A stretch of 64,000 nt of DNA from Pogostemon cablin. Taxonomy: Eukaryota > Streptophyta > Magnoliopsida > Lamiales > Lamiaceae. Positions 1 through 11,236 of the stretch are shown here, in pieces. Numbering within the stretch: position 1 is the first letter of the stretch; each line of letters begins with the position of its first letter. The notes beneath the pieces were generated by a model, which saw only the letters and a list, made by a program, of their open reading frames with translations, made no database searches and was not told the DNA's origin. The stretch is taken from NCBI GenBank assembly GCA_023678885.1, contig CM042998.1:4653820-4717819 (forward strand), written 5' to 3'. The translations under genes and the position numbers were made by a program.

Positions 1-2
1 CA

Positions 3-720
3 ACTCAAATTCCCGCAGAACAACTGCAAGAAGACGTTATACAGATTAATGGCCACAGACATGAAAAAGATGTAGCTCAAGAAAACCCAAGTTGGGCAGA
101 AGACTTGGAAAAGGATGAGCACCTGGGAAATGGGTTTGCATTTTACAAGCTTGAGATGATTAAAATCCAGTTGATTTCAGCTCATGGACATCAGGTATAC
201 CTTTTAATTTTTTTAAATATTTATTATTTTTTGGTGAGCAATGTGTTGCGTTCACTACTGAACCAAAGTTTCTTTCATACTGTAACTTGGGTTCAGTATA
301 ATTTACTCACAGTTCCTACGCTGTTCCATAAGTTAATAATATGTTTTGTTTTAAAGAGTCTATATTCCCTCAGTAGTTAGAAGAAAATAAGGAATTATAA
401 ACTTGAATCATTCTTATCGAATAACAGAGATATTTGAACTTTAAAATTTCTGATCCATTAAAAAAGTATGAGCCACCATGAGCCTCTAACAGTGTGCTTA
501 TGATGTTAATGATGGTATAGTAGATGGAAATGAGGTAATCAAATGGGTTGAGGCAATCTGGTTAATGGGTTAGAAGACAGATGTGAAAGATCTTATACAT
601 TGTGTTATATACTCAACTTATCAGGATAGAGTATAGCTGTTATTTATAACATTTTCATCTTATCATCTCGCTTGTGTAATATACACGTTATAATGAATCT
701 GTTTTTAGTTTTTTTTTTTT

Positions 721-751
<31 letters not shown>

Positions 752-2718
752 ATACATATATTTTCTTTAAGTTTTTTTGTTACAATGTGAGCCAAGTGAC
801 TGAGATTCAAGTTGAAGACTTTTTTGGAAGTTGCCCCATTTCATTAACCTAGCTTATAGAAGTCTGTCTCGGAAACACAGTTTGGTAATAAATATCAATT
901 GGACCAGCCAAACATTAAGTGTGATGTATTTCTTCTTGATGCTGGGACATTTTTGTTATCTTTAGGTGGGTCATTTTCTTGCACTAAGTTGGGACACATA
1001 ATATGTTGATTTGTGTTACTGCTGCAGAGTGACGTTGACATAGATGATTTTAGGAGAGCTCAGCCTGATGCAATAGCACATTCAGCTGCAAAGATCATAA
1101 CCCGTCTCAAAGCTGGTGGAGAGAAGACAACACAAGCTATTAAGTCACTGTGTTGGAGATGCAAGGGTATTTCGGTGGAGGTAAATGGAAAAGTATTAAT
1201 TATCATGTCGGAAGAGTCCAACATTAGATGTTCACATAAATGTGAACTTGGAAATGAAGTGAAGATGTTAAGTTATACCTCTTGCTTGAGTTTATGGCAT
1301 GCGAAAAATAATAGGATTTAAAAGGTGTCAACCCACCCCCCTGCCTTCGATATTTCCACATAAATCATCTTTCCCAAATTTTTCCAAAATCTGCTAGCAA
1401 AATTTCTGACATGAATCAGTTAATGTTGAACCTTTTTTGGATTGGTTAAATTATCTTCTGGTAGGACTGTGAATATCAATTATTGTCAGTGAACTAATTG
1501 ATTGTCGTAGTGTGTTTAATTATGAATATCTTACTGATTTTTTTAATTGAAAATATGTCAGGAATGTTCCCTTATAGGAGTAGACAGCCTCGGTTTTGAT
1601 GTCAGAGTTTGCTCTGGAACACAACTTCAGACATTGCGCTTTGCATTTAAGAAAAAGGTATGTCTGCACCTTTTGGTTGAAATTGTTGTGCTTGGGGATT
1701 TTTGTTGCTTGTGCATTAGACATCCTCTTTAGCTAATGTTCAAAGTAGAGATGAATTAAAGTGCCTTAGCATGATCTACCCGTGAAAAACCTCAGAAGGT
1801 TGGAATTTGACTAATTTGGATTAACAGATAAATTTGGATCAACAAATAAACGTATGATGCGAAAAGTCTGAGTATCCCTTTAGTAGTACAGCTGTATAGA
1901 TAGATTCGGTGTTTTAATTTTCTTGATTATTTTTTATGATGACTTAGATTGACCTGGAAAATTGTCATGAAAAAGCAGTTATCAATGTATTTTGTCAAAT
2001 GAATGTATTAGAAAAAAAAATGATAACTGATATGAACAATGGAAAATTCTTGAATAACCAATGAGGCCGCAAGTCAACCTCTGATCACGAGGAATCACTC
2101 CATAACTCGAATGGTTGGAACATAAATCATCAAATGCTTTATAAAAAAAATATACCAAAACAAAATCTTAAAGGCCTGCATGTTTTAGATCCCATTCTAG
2201 ATTGATTGTAGAATTCAAAACATGTATTTTGTTTATCATCCTTTCATTTCTTAAAATATCTTTTCTCCATGTAGTTTATTTTCTACCTCTTAAAAGAGGT
2301 AAACTGTATGTGAGATCGTCTCATAGAATAAGATCTTTGAGTTTGGACTATTAAATATGCCTTGGCTTTAATAGAAAGTGATACCCTATTATTACCCTGT
2401 CTTAATATGGGACAGTCTCACCCAAGTTTTTCCTATTGCCGTTTATATTGAGGACAAGTTCAAAAGACTAGAAAAATGGAAGTACGAGCAAATATGCATT
2501 TTTCCTTGTAAATGTGAATTTGAGATGTGTTTCTAGCATACTGCCTGACAGTGGTAACTTCAATCATATAATGCATTAACTTTGCATTTGTTCTCCATCT
2601 TATGAATTAGCAGGCTTCGTCGGAGTATAGCGCTGAAAGGCAACTAAACGACCTACTGTTTCCTAGAGCCCATAATAAATATCAACAGAAGAAAGAAGCT
2701 CAACAAACCGAGTCTTAG
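3..2718 (+). CDS. 3' part of a split gene, At3g49140-like family (5' end outside window)
   Basis: Four coding exons join with every intron in phase 0: 3-194, 1028-1180, 1562-1657 and 2614-2718 (TAG stop at 2716-2718). Each junction has a GT donor (195, 1181, 1658) and an AG acceptor (before 1028, 1562, 2614). The visible product is about 149 residues. Recognisable stretches are FAFYKLEMIKIQLISAHG, then DFRRAQPDAIAHSAAKII with LKAGGEKTTQAIKSLCWR, then IGVDSLGFDVRVCSGTQ, and finally YSAERQLNDLLFP close to the C-terminus. From memory this resembles the C-terminal half of plant proteins of the At3g49140 type (FMN-binding split-barrel/DUF2470-like, probably plastid). That assignment is family recall, not a search, and the function is not known to me. 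Introns are 833, 381 and 956 bp. No lesion is visible, so this looks like a working gene cut by the window edge. Confidence 0.75.
709..751. repeat. poly(T) followed by a (GT)n microsatellite in intron 1
   Basis: A run of T (about 709-725) passes into about 12 GT units. It lies inside the first visible intron of the left-edge gene and is likely to vary in length. Confidence 0.9.
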
Positions 2719-3363
2719 ATTCAAGAATTGATACAAAGTATGTAGTTTCTCTTGTTCTCTCTGTTGTATGAATGTAGTCAAGAAGTTGTAAATATCATCT
2801 AGGAAAGATATCTCCCCTGCTTATTTATTACTTGATTGATATTTCATAATGACCAAAAAATTGGTTTATCTACTTATTTCCACGGATTGGATTGCATCTC
2901 AAAATTAGGCAAGTCTTCTCTCGTTTCACGGAATTTTTATTTTGATCTTGTGACGGTATCATACAAGTTTTGCACTCAAAATTTTGATTTTGAATTTTTC
3001 ATTTCTGAAAAAAAGTATTGTCACTAGAATCTACAGATTGAAAGAACCCTCACTAGTATGAGACTGGCTCCTTGTTTGAAAACTCTTGTTTTCTCCCAAA
3101 ATCAACCTACTTACAAAGGACTAAATATTTTTGGGTGTGAGTAAAAAAAAATGAATATAGATTTATGATTTGTTGGATTTAGTAAATCTAAATTTACGTT
3201 TATTTTGGAGGGATTTAATTAGGATATATATTTTATTTTATGTCAAATTAATGTTTAAAAATAAGGGTAATGTGTGTATGTGAAATAATAGGATTTGATG
3301 TGTGTGAGAGGTATGTGATATTTACATAATTCTATTTTACTAAAATCCAATTAAAACAAGGAA
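2719..3363. other. 3' UTR and intergenic spacer, no gene seen
   Basis: This stretch follows the stop codon of the left-edge gene. The first few hundred bases are presumably 3' UTR. The rest is AT-rich with no coding signal. It ends at the target duplication AGGAA (3359-3363) of the solo LTR. Confidence 0.6.
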
Positions 3364-4324
3364 TGTTAGTGGTATTATATCCCCATGCTAGATGGGCTGA
3401 AAGCCCAACTACCGATATACTGCATGGAAGAGGCCAAACTTAAAGGAGATCCAGGAATGAGAATGGACGGTAAAATCACAGGCGAGAGCAGCCCAAGAAG
3501 AATACCCAGACCCGAAGACACACTTAGGAAAAGATTCAGAAAAGAGGCCCAAAAGACGAGCCCATCATTAGAGGGCTAAGAAGCCCAAGAAGATAAGGTC
3601 AGGAAAGGGCCAAAGAACAGAAAGCCCACTAAAAGGATAGAGGACTGAGATCCCCCGGCAGAACACCCCGAATCCGAAGCCGAGGGAGGCATCCAAGAGC
3701 TCGAACGAACAACAAAACTTCGGAAATCGACCCGTCCAACGATTGGAAGGATTATCAGAACTGCTGGGCAAAGTACATACATGATTGCGAGAATTGCTAA
3801 TAACGACAGAGTAAAGGACAAGGATAACAGTAAGAAGGGATGTCTTGGGCAACACTCTCAACTAGAAGACAACAAGCGGCAGACATGTCCTCCTTCAACC
3901 ACCAATAGGAAGCGAGCAAAGGACAGAGGAAACCCTGCTACACTATGTAAGACATCTGGTGGCTCCCTACACCAGCTCCCAAAAAGTCGTGGTGTACCGA
4001 CAATCCCCATTTATGGCTGCTTGTCTTCGTCCAAGTGTCATGACCTGATTGGACAATCGTTAGAGTTTTGTTGGTAGTATAAATAGCTTCTCTCACAAGA
4101 GAGAAGCAGGTTACTCATTCTCTCACACTTGACATTACACTTATAACTGAGAAGATTTTATGAGTGTTGTTCTTGTGGGAGTAATAAAGTTTTTTGGTTG
4201 GATGCCCATCTCTCATTTTATTTTGTTATTTTATTTTGTTTGATTGTGATTGTTTTTGGCTCAATTAAACTATAATCTCTTATCCAATAATCATAAATTA
4301 ACTAGCTAAGAATACACATCAACA
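3364..4324 (+). mobile_element. solo LTR of a Gypsy-type element, 5-bp target duplication AGGAA
   Basis: The 961-bp segment begins TGTTAGTGGTATTATATCC and ends ACACATCAACA, so it has the TG...CA ends of an LTR. It is flanked by identical 5-bp duplications AGGAA at 3359-3363 and 4325-4329. Its sequence is related, in opposite orientation, to the LTR at 48438-49339: shared landmarks are the start (TATTATATCC then CATGCT), the TATAAATAGCTTCTCTCAC promoter block, and the end around ACTAGC(T/C)AAGAA. No internal element sequence adjoins it. It is therefore a solo LTR left by LTR-LTR recombination. GC-richer purine-rich sequence in its first half gives short meaningless open frames. Confidence 0.9.
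4078..4085 (+). promoter_or_regulatory. TATA box of the solo LTR
   Basis: TATAAATA sits directly before GCTTCTCTCAC. The same block occurs in the LTR at 48438-49339 (complement, 48695-48702). An AATAAAG candidate poly(A) signal follows about 100 bp later (near 4182). This gives a U3-R layout with TATA, then transcription start, then polyadenylation signal. Confidence 0.65.
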
Positions 4325-4382
4325 AGGAATATATTACATAATCTAAATTTGGAAGAAAAAACCGAAAACAAATAAAGATAAC

Positions 4383-4511
4383 ACCATGTATACTAGTGAT
4401 AAACGACACGAGTTGTTAGTTAACTTAATTTTGAATCATAAAATAAGTGTTGGAACCATGTACACTAGTGATAAACGACACAAGTTGTTAGTTAACTTAG
4501 TTTTGAATCAC
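4383..4511. repeat. direct repeat, two ~57-bp copies 72 bp apart
   Basis: Both copies begin ACCATGTA(T/C)ACTAGTGATA and run to TTTTGAATCA. They occupy about 4383-4439 and 4455-4511 with only a few differences. No coding content is seen. Confidence 0.85.
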
Positions 4512-4597
4512 TAACTCACCTGGCCATGAATTGTTTGTTAACTAGGTGGGTTAGCTCACCTGTCAACTGGTGAGTGACCCAAGTTTGATTTTTGGGA

Positions 4598-4672
4598 ACA
4601 GAATCAGATTTCATCTTTTTTATCTGTTCGGTTGCAACAACTGAACAGAATCAGAATTGTAATTCTGATTCT
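4598..4672. repeat. left palindromic repeat flanking the PHT1 fragment
   Basis: It contains ATCTGTTCGGTTGCAACAAC followed by an imperfect palindrome GAATCAGAATTGTAATTCTG. It matches, inverted, the repeat at 5258-5358 on the other side of the phosphate-transporter fragment. Related sequence is also present near 41080-41160. Confidence 0.75.
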
Positions 4673-4711
4673 AATTAAACACAATTGTAGAGAGGGAACC
4701 TAGCTTTAGGG

Positions 4712-5258
4712 ATGATGGAACGAGTGGTTCACGGTGGCGTTCATGAAAAAAGGTCGTTATTCCATACAATTGGTGGACTTTCTCATGATATCCATTTTCA
4801 TGTTCGTAATTGGAATCCAATACGATTTACCTAAGAAAAAAAGACCACAAATGGACATTCGCAGCGCTCTACGGTCTCACCTTCTTCTTCGCCAACTTCG
4901 GGCCCAACAGTACCACCTTCGTCCTGCCAGTGGAGCTGTTTCCGACGAGGGTGAGTTCTACCTGCCACGCGATTAGCGACGCCATCTCAGGGAAGGCGGG
5001 GGCGATGATCAACGCATTTGGGATTCAGAACTACACGCAGGATGGAAATGTGAAGAAGATCAAGAAAGCGATGATCATTCTGGCGGTTACCAATTGATCG
5101 GCTTCTTCTGTACTTTTCTGGTGACGGAAACCAAGGGGCGGTCACTGGAGGAGATCTCCGGCGAAGATGGGAAATATGATAAGAATCAGGTGACCGGAAA
5201 AGGGGCGAAGGGAAGGTCAAAAAATTGGGATGATGATTCTGTTTGGTCGCCACCGTGA
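4712..5258 (+). pseudogene. C-terminal fragment of a PHT1-type phosphate transporter, two frameshifts
   Basis: Intact PHT1 proteins are plasma-membrane H+/phosphate symporters of the major facilitator superfamily. Here only the last three membrane-segment regions survive. Readable blocks are GRYSIQLVDFLMISIFMFVI (4746 on), then in a second frame WTFAALYGLTFFFANFGPN with FVLPVELFPTRV and GKAGAMINAFGIQ, then in a third frame GFFCTFLVTETKGRSLEEIS. The frame changes near 4832 and near 5095; at the second site one base is lost and a TGA follows VTN. FFANFGPN and TETKGRSLEE are hallmarks of the family C-terminus. No start codon or N-terminal half exists nearby. The fragment sits between inverted copies of one palindromic repeat, which suggests capture by a mobile element. 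It cannot encode a transporter. Confidence 0.88.
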
Positions 5259-5358
5259 CAGAATCAGAAATTATAAATCTGATTCTGTTCGGTTGTTGCA
5301 ACCGAACAGATAAGATAGATGAATTCTGATTCTTATCTGTTGTTATTGCAACCAAACA
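5258..5358. repeat. right palindromic repeat flanking the PHT1 fragment
   Basis: This is the inverted counterpart of 4598-4672. It has its own internal palindrome centred on the GGTTGTTGCAACC core (5291-5303), with CTGTTC and GAACAG shoulders. Confidence 0.75.
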
Positions 5359-5446
5359 AATATAAGATTTATAAGGATAATTATGGCTATTTATATATTT
5401 TTGGGGTACATATAGTAATTTCTGGGTGCAAATAGCCGCCCCTTTT
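5359..5446. mobile_element. right end of a Mutator-like miniature element (remnant)
   Basis: The segment ends GGGTGCAAATAGCCGCCCC. That is the inverse of the terminal repeat of the complete element at 28629-29152. The inner part (AAATATAAGATTTATAAGG and GGGGTACATATAGTAATT) recurs at 41098-41163. The matching left end was not found. Confidence 0.55.
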
Positions 5447-5575
5447 AAAAATACTACCACCACCTAATACACATAACATAATTTATAATTTATTTATTAC
5501 ATAAAAATATACCCTATAAATTAATAAAGTTAGTCAAAAATTAGAGTTAAACTAAGGTGTATTCGATGCATCAAT
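5447..5575. mobile_element. Stowaway-like remnant
   Basis: The block with CACCTAATACACATAACATA, then TTTATTTATTACATAAAAAT and an AATAAAGTTAGTCAAAAA motif, is nearly the same as 41755-41845 inside the Stowaway element at 41621-41902. The termini are missing here. Confidence 0.5.
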
Positions 5576-6998
5576 GCACCTAGTTAATACTGATCGCAAA
5601 ATTATTTGTGTATCTATCGTAGTAGTCGAGATTCACTAAGTTAAAATATCGATCCACAGGAGATCAAAACTTTAAGTGTATCCGGATTTATTTTTAATCA
5701 TACTTTATAGAAGTGATCACAATTTTGGTTTGAAAATCAGGCTAGTAATTAAACTACTAATTATCTAAGCAAGTAGCAAATATTGACAAGTAACAATAAA
5801 GCAACTAACGAGTATAACAGAGCAACAATTCTCAGTCTCAATTCCCTTAAAGGTACTAAGATTGTAAGCTTGGTTCCTCTCACTAAATCAATAATCAAAC
5901 ATGATCAATCAATTTATTGTACTCTAATGAATGTTCTAAGCATACAAAGTTGCTACCACACACTTCCACACTAACATGCACCATCCTTATTACAACATGA
6001 TTCAATCAATGCCCTAAACACATAATTAGAATGACCATCCTAACCATATGCCTAGAGAAATTAATCACACACATCATAATAAAATCAAGTAATTCATAGA
6101 TCATGAGAGAAATTTCAAAATCACATCAATACAACCATTAAAAATCCAACAAGTATAAAAATTCTTAATCCATCATGTGGCTAGCCTCACAAAGGGCTAG
6201 CCAACCAACATCATCAAGTCAACAATACAAACATGTCTACATGAATCAATTGGTGCCAAATATTCAATAGAATTATAACTTAAAGACAAAATGCTTCCTT
6301 AATTTGATTGGGGAGATCTCCTTCTTCAAGCTCTAATCCTCTTTTCCAAGCCACAATCCTCCGTAGAAAGTCGATGGGTAGACGGATGGTGGATAGATTT
6401 ATGGAAAATTATCAAATGATGGGTGGAATTTGGTGGAAAATTGGATAGAAGATGATAGTGTGTGAGAAAATTGTGAGAAAGTATGTGCTTCACGATTGAG
6501 GAATGAAAAACCAATGGATGGAGAAGAATTGGGGAGTTAAATAGACAAACGGGGGAATTAAACCCGATTTTCTGGACAGATATCAGTTTTGCACAAAAAT
6601 TCGACTGAATTTTCCTGAGTTGGTTGAATTTTTCTTACAGCGTGTCTTGCCTCCGATACTCTGTTACTCCCATGTTTTGCACAAAAATTCGATCGAATTT
6701 CTCTGTTGTTGGTCGAATTTTTGTGACAGCACAATTTTCTCCATTTTTGCTCGTTTTCTCCATCGTAGCACTTGTTTATGCAAATTTTAAGATTAGATCT
6801 AAATTTTCCAATATTTCCACCAAGAACACAAACACGACACAAAAAACACAAAAATAACCTAAAAACTAGATGAATTCAACGACGATTAAATATCATCTAT
6901 TAGATTAAAAAACTACTTAATAACTACATTTGGATTAAAATAAAATTATTAAAATTTTAAAAAATAAAAACAAGTATACTCTAAAATACCCTATAAAT
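5576..6998. other. AT-rich non-coding repeat DNA, unclassified
   Basis: No gene is seen. The stretch contains ATCGATCCACAGGAGATC at 5650-5667, a sequence type that recurs in non-autonomous plant retroelements. From 6560 on it carries a repeated motif, GCACAAAAATTCGA(C/T), at 6590 and 6679. Open frames here lack coding character. A degenerate non-autonomous retroelement is possible but not shown. Confidence 0.35.
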
Positions 6999-7545
6999 CC
7001 TTGGTGCACCGGTGTATATGCACCATAGAGAAACCTCGAAAAGTAATTTACCACAAAATAACTCCAAAAAGTAAATTTTCTTAAATATCGTATTTACAAT
7101 TTTGATGCAGATAATTATGGTACAAAAGAAGTATACAATCTCTCTTTCATGGTGTACCCCACTATTAGGGGCCCCCACCGCCCCTGCCCTGGGGCCAAAT
7201 CCATGCCAAAGGTAGGATTTGAACCCCCCACCTTGGTGCACCGGTGTATATGCACCATAGAGAAACCCCGAAAAGTAATTTACCACAAAATAACTCCAAA
7301 AAGTAAATTTTATGTCGTATTTACAATTTTGATGCAGATAATTATGGTACAAAAGAAGTATACAATTTCTCTTTCATGGTGTACCCCACCATTAGGGGCC
7401 CCACCGCTCCTACCCTGGAGCCAAATCCATGCCAAAGACAGGATTCGAACCCCCACCTTGGGGCAACCAGGGGCAACCAAGTTCAGTTGGAAGGCTTTTC
7501 CATCATCCCCTCTACCACTTGAACTATGTCCTAGGGCATACAATT
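6999..7545 (-). mobile_element. tRNA-derived SINE with a tandemly duplicated tail
   Basis: Read on the - strand from 7545, the element starts GCCCTAGGACATAGTTCAAG. This contains an A-box-like TAGTTCAAGTGG and, about 70 bp on, the RNA polymerase III B box GGTTCGAATCC (complement at 7441-7451). After the head comes a body reading GGGGCCCCTAATGGTGGGGT. The body is present twice in tandem, 6999-7230 and 7231-7455, about 90% alike by eye. The second copy also carries a B-box-like sequence with one change (7215-7225). A truncated relative of the body lies near 15010-15045. No functional tRNA fold is expected. Confidence 0.75.
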
Positions 7546-8016
7546 TCTCTTTCATTTCCCTATTTATAGATTGTCTTTATATTTTATAAAAAATATAATT
7601 AAAATTAAAACGTTTATAATTGCTTTTTTTCTAATCTACTTTAAACAAATTATACATCAAATTTGGTATATCTCTTTTCCATTTAGATTTTTTTTAATAA
7701 TTACAATATTAACTTTTATGAATTCTATGATGAAATAATAATAATAATAATAATAATAAATTATTGGTCTCTTTTATTTTTCGATACAATGAGTGTATAT
7801 AGATATAATATTTTATTCTAAAGGTATAACACCTTAATTAACAATGTATAATTTTCTCATTAAAAAGTTATACTGAAATATGATCAAGAAAAGTTTGATT
7901 AAAAAATTTAAGTTTTTAAAAAAATCTAAAGAGTAGGTCTATTGTGCAACAATTGCACCTTAAAAACATAACTTGTATTTGAAAACGTGTCAGACATAAA
8001 AGGTAAAAAGATCCAA
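7546..8016. other. AT-rich spacer with an (AAT)n microsatellite
   Basis: An uninterrupted run of about nine AAT units lies at 7733-7760. No gene or other element was recognised. Confidence 0.7.
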
Positions 8017-8200
8017 TTATTATCATTCATTCTCCACTCCTCTCTCTCTTCTCCCGGGTCTCTTCTCCGTCTCTTCTCTCCCCTCTCTCTTCTCCATCTC
8101 TTCTCTGCCAATCTGTTCTCCCTCTCTCTCTCATTGATTTTTGTTTCTCTATCTTCACCCATGTGTCCCTCTCTCTTCTCCCCTCTTCTCTCCCTCTAAA
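8017..8200. repeat. pyrimidine-rich (CT/TCTC) low-complexity tract
   Basis: Almost pure C/T over about 180 bp with repeated CTCTCTTCTC units. Open frames on both strands here are composition artefacts. Confidence 0.85.
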
Positions 8201-8233
8201 TAATTTCCGTCGGCCGATGTTTGAATCAAATAT

Positions 8234-8460
8234 GATGGGGAAAATAGATCTGGTGGTGGTTCGACTTCGAACAGATCAACGGCGTTGACCTCCATTCATC
8301 CTCCAACGTGGCATTGACGACTTTCTCTCTTAATGCCGAGTCAGATCTGATGGGGAAAGCAGATCCGATGGTGGTTCAACTTCGAACAGATCTGACGAGT
8401 GGCATCCATTCATCCTCCAATGTGGCGTCGAAGACGTGGTGTGACAGCGGCAAACGACGG
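8234..8460. repeat. tandem duplication, 115-bp unit x 2
   Basis: Two copies (from 8234 and from 8349) share GATGGGGAAA, then GTGGTTC(G/A)ACTTCGAACAGA, then CATCCATTCATCCTCCAA. This is the most GC-rich part of the neighbourhood. A short open frame covers it but shows no recognisable domain. Confidence 0.8.
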
Positions 8461-9925
8461 CGTGTGGTGAGCAGGGCAATGAAGAGGTGGTAAATCAGAC
8501 GCGGTGTAGAGGTAGTTTACGGCGAGCTCGTGACAGATCGCTGCTGAAAAGGAGAAGAAAACTGGAAAGTTCCACTCTCACTGTTGTTAAGCACTAATGT
8601 AATGTTAAACTGTATTACTTTTTATAATACTGTATTATTTATTATACATTAATGTATATATGTGTTAAAGTGGTGGGTATGAGAAAGAATAATAAAAGGA
8701 AAACATTTGATGTGAAATTAATGTTGAAAAAATATTTCTGGTGAATTTGTTTAGTATGCTTTAGATCTCCTATCCCTCTATTGTTCCAAATTTTCGTTAT
8801 TAGATATTGTATTTTTTGTAATTCAATAGTGTATAAGTTTTTCTTAATAAGTGTATTACGTTTTTTATTTCTTTTAATATTTTTAGTTTTATACACTACT
8901 TCAAATAAAGTAATACAATTATAAATACAATCATATACATTAATACCGTCATTCTAAAAGTCAATTAACACCAATTTGAATTGAATAATTTTTTTTTTAA
9001 ATTAATTCTAAAAATATTTAAACATTAAGAGAAAGAGCCTGAAAAAAAAGTAAGGAGAGAAAGAATTAAGGGAAGTAGCAGAAGAGAGAGAGAGAATTAA
9101 GGGATGGAACAGGAAGAAGGAAATGAAATATGGGTTAAATTTATTTATATATAATGGGTCAAATGGATATGAGTTATTTGTTGCATTTTAAAAATTGGTG
9201 TACCCTAGTATTCGTCCAATCTAAATGGGTAAATAATTTTAGGAAAGTGTGGAATTTTGGAGTACGGCACCATGCAAGCTTTAGAAAAAAAATTGATGTT
9301 TTACCTTATATTTTTGTAAAAAAAAATAGTTTGATATTTAAATAGAATTTTCGTAAAAATATGGATATTTTGTAAATTAAAAAAAAAAGCATATACTACT
9401 ATTTTGAAAAATGTGACATTTTATGGTCGGAAAAAAAATTCTAAAAATAAGTGTGCAGGTGTTTATCAAGATGTATGTGGAAGTATGATGATTTGGAGAA
9501 ACAAATGGAGATTGGGACAACATCAATTGAAGATGATGGGGAGCATTATAGGGTGGAACAGTTGAAAAAAAATAGTATATGTAGAATTATTTTATGAATT
9601 AACATTCAGCTTGATAGAAGCACTCTCATAAGCCATGGCAGCATCAACCTCTGATCTGCCTTTAAACCTTTCCACTCCACTCACGACTTGTATCCATGAT
9701 CTATGTAAGAATCCCATGATTCTTCATTCATGTTCAGTCTTGGATGTGAAACCATGCTCAACATCTCTTCCTCCATTACCCATTCTTTGATCTAGCTTCC
9801 CATTCTTTGATCTAGCTTCTAAAATTAAGTTGGAATTGACAACCGTTATAAATCTTTTTAACTATCTGGAAATGAAGTTTCAAATTAAAATTTATATCTG
9901 TAAGTCATAACATAATTATGAAAGC

Positions 9926-9926
<1 letters not shown>
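8461..9926. other. AT-rich intergenic DNA, no gene recognised
   Basis: The stretch includes a 21-bp tandem pair (CCCATTCTTTGATCTAGCTT twice, about 9779-9820). On the - strand there is an unexplained open frame of about 41 codons starting near 9729 and ending at 9601. Otherwise nothing is seen. Confidence 0.5.

Positions 9927-9986
<60 letters not shown>
9927..9986. repeat. (TTA)n microsatellite
   Basis: About 20 uninterrupted TTA units. Confidence 0.97.
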
Positions 9987-10091
9987 TTACAAATATAGTA
10001 TGAACATGAGAGAGACTTTGTTCAAATAATGCTGTGAATCTGCCATTACATAGAATGAAATTTTAAAAAATTATGTATATATAATTTTAAA

Positions 10092-10096
<5 letters not shown>

Positions 10097-10176
<80 letters not shown>
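10097..10176. repeat. (AT)n microsatellite
   Basis: About 40 AT units. Confidence 0.97.
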
Positions 10177-10180
<4 letters not shown>

Positions 10181-11228
10181 TTCTTGAGTTTAAAACCAAG
10201 TCAACCCCACAACTATATACATTATTGAAAAAATGTACCAATAAAAAATTTCTCTCAATTTAGTACTCCAATTTCAAAATTACACCAATATAGCCCATTG
10301 AAATTCGAATTTTTAAATATTTAGATTTAGAATTTTTTTGTTGAGTTGAAAATTACCCTAATTAAGTTCCCCCACTTTAAATAGGCACTAATTTAATCTT
10401 ATTTGCCCAGAAGGCTTAATTAATTGCACATGATCAATTTTGTTGAAAAAAATCCAATTTCAGGCAAAAAGATGCAATTTTTTAAATTGTGGAGTTAATT
10501 TGAAATTTCAAACTTTTTTTAGAAAAAAAAATTAAAGTAAAATGTGGAGTATAGATTTTAAGTTGTAAAATTATCTTTATGAGCTCATAAATCTCTCTTA
10601 ATTATTTTTCAAACTTTAACTGCAGAAAGTAAACCACACTATAACAGCAACCATTACATACACACTAAAAACCCTACACACCATTATAAGGAAAATGTCA
10701 CATTTGGTCCTATAAAAATTCCTTCAGTTCAATTTTAGTTCTGAAGGAATTCAATGATCTCGTAGCTAGCGGATTTGGTCTCATAAGAATATTATAACAA
10801 TAATTTTTCGAAAATTTTCATCCCAAATTAATTTATATTATTATCATAAACTACCAAATTTATATTATTTTGTGTCTTTCAAAATAAACATAGTCTATTA
10901 CGACCATTCTCCTCTGTTTTCTCTCTCAATAAACATTGTATTAGTTTTCTTTGGGGATTATTTTTGCAAATTATGGAATCAAATCTGCAAGTTGTCATTT
11001 TGGTCTTGCTAACGATTCAAAATAATTCGTTAACTATTAACAAATTTTGTTGAAAAATTCATATCAAACTAAATCTGCCAGTTTTGGGATTTTTTTGGCA
11101 TTGAACAATTCTTACGTGACTAAATCTGAACTTATCCCACCATTATAAGATAACTTTGAAGAGATGAAAACTAAGTTCCTTTCCTCATTATAATAAGTGA
11201 AATTTTTTAATTTTCAAGAGTTTTACTC
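10177..11228. other. AT-rich non-coding DNA with foldback-family fragments
   Basis: Around 10695-10800 there is a TTTGGTCCTATAAAAATTCC block resembling the arms of the 'TTTGGTCC' foldback family seen at 13598, 16065 and 16384. A CAAAATAAACATAGTCTATT motif at 10880 recurs near 16602. No gene is seen. Confidence 0.5.
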
Positions 11229-11236
11229 ATTTTACT

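Noticed and set aside
4987..5463. 158-codon - strand open frame
   Set aside because: Antisense to the PHT1 fragment and the palindromic repeat; no resemblance to any family.
7441..7545. Possible tRNA gene on the - strand
   Set aside because: A- and B-box-like sequences exist, but the cloverleaf arms are not supported and the context is a SINE.
7926..8199. Open frames on both strands in the CT-rich tract
   Set aside because: Low-complexity composition artefact; both strands are open for the same reason.
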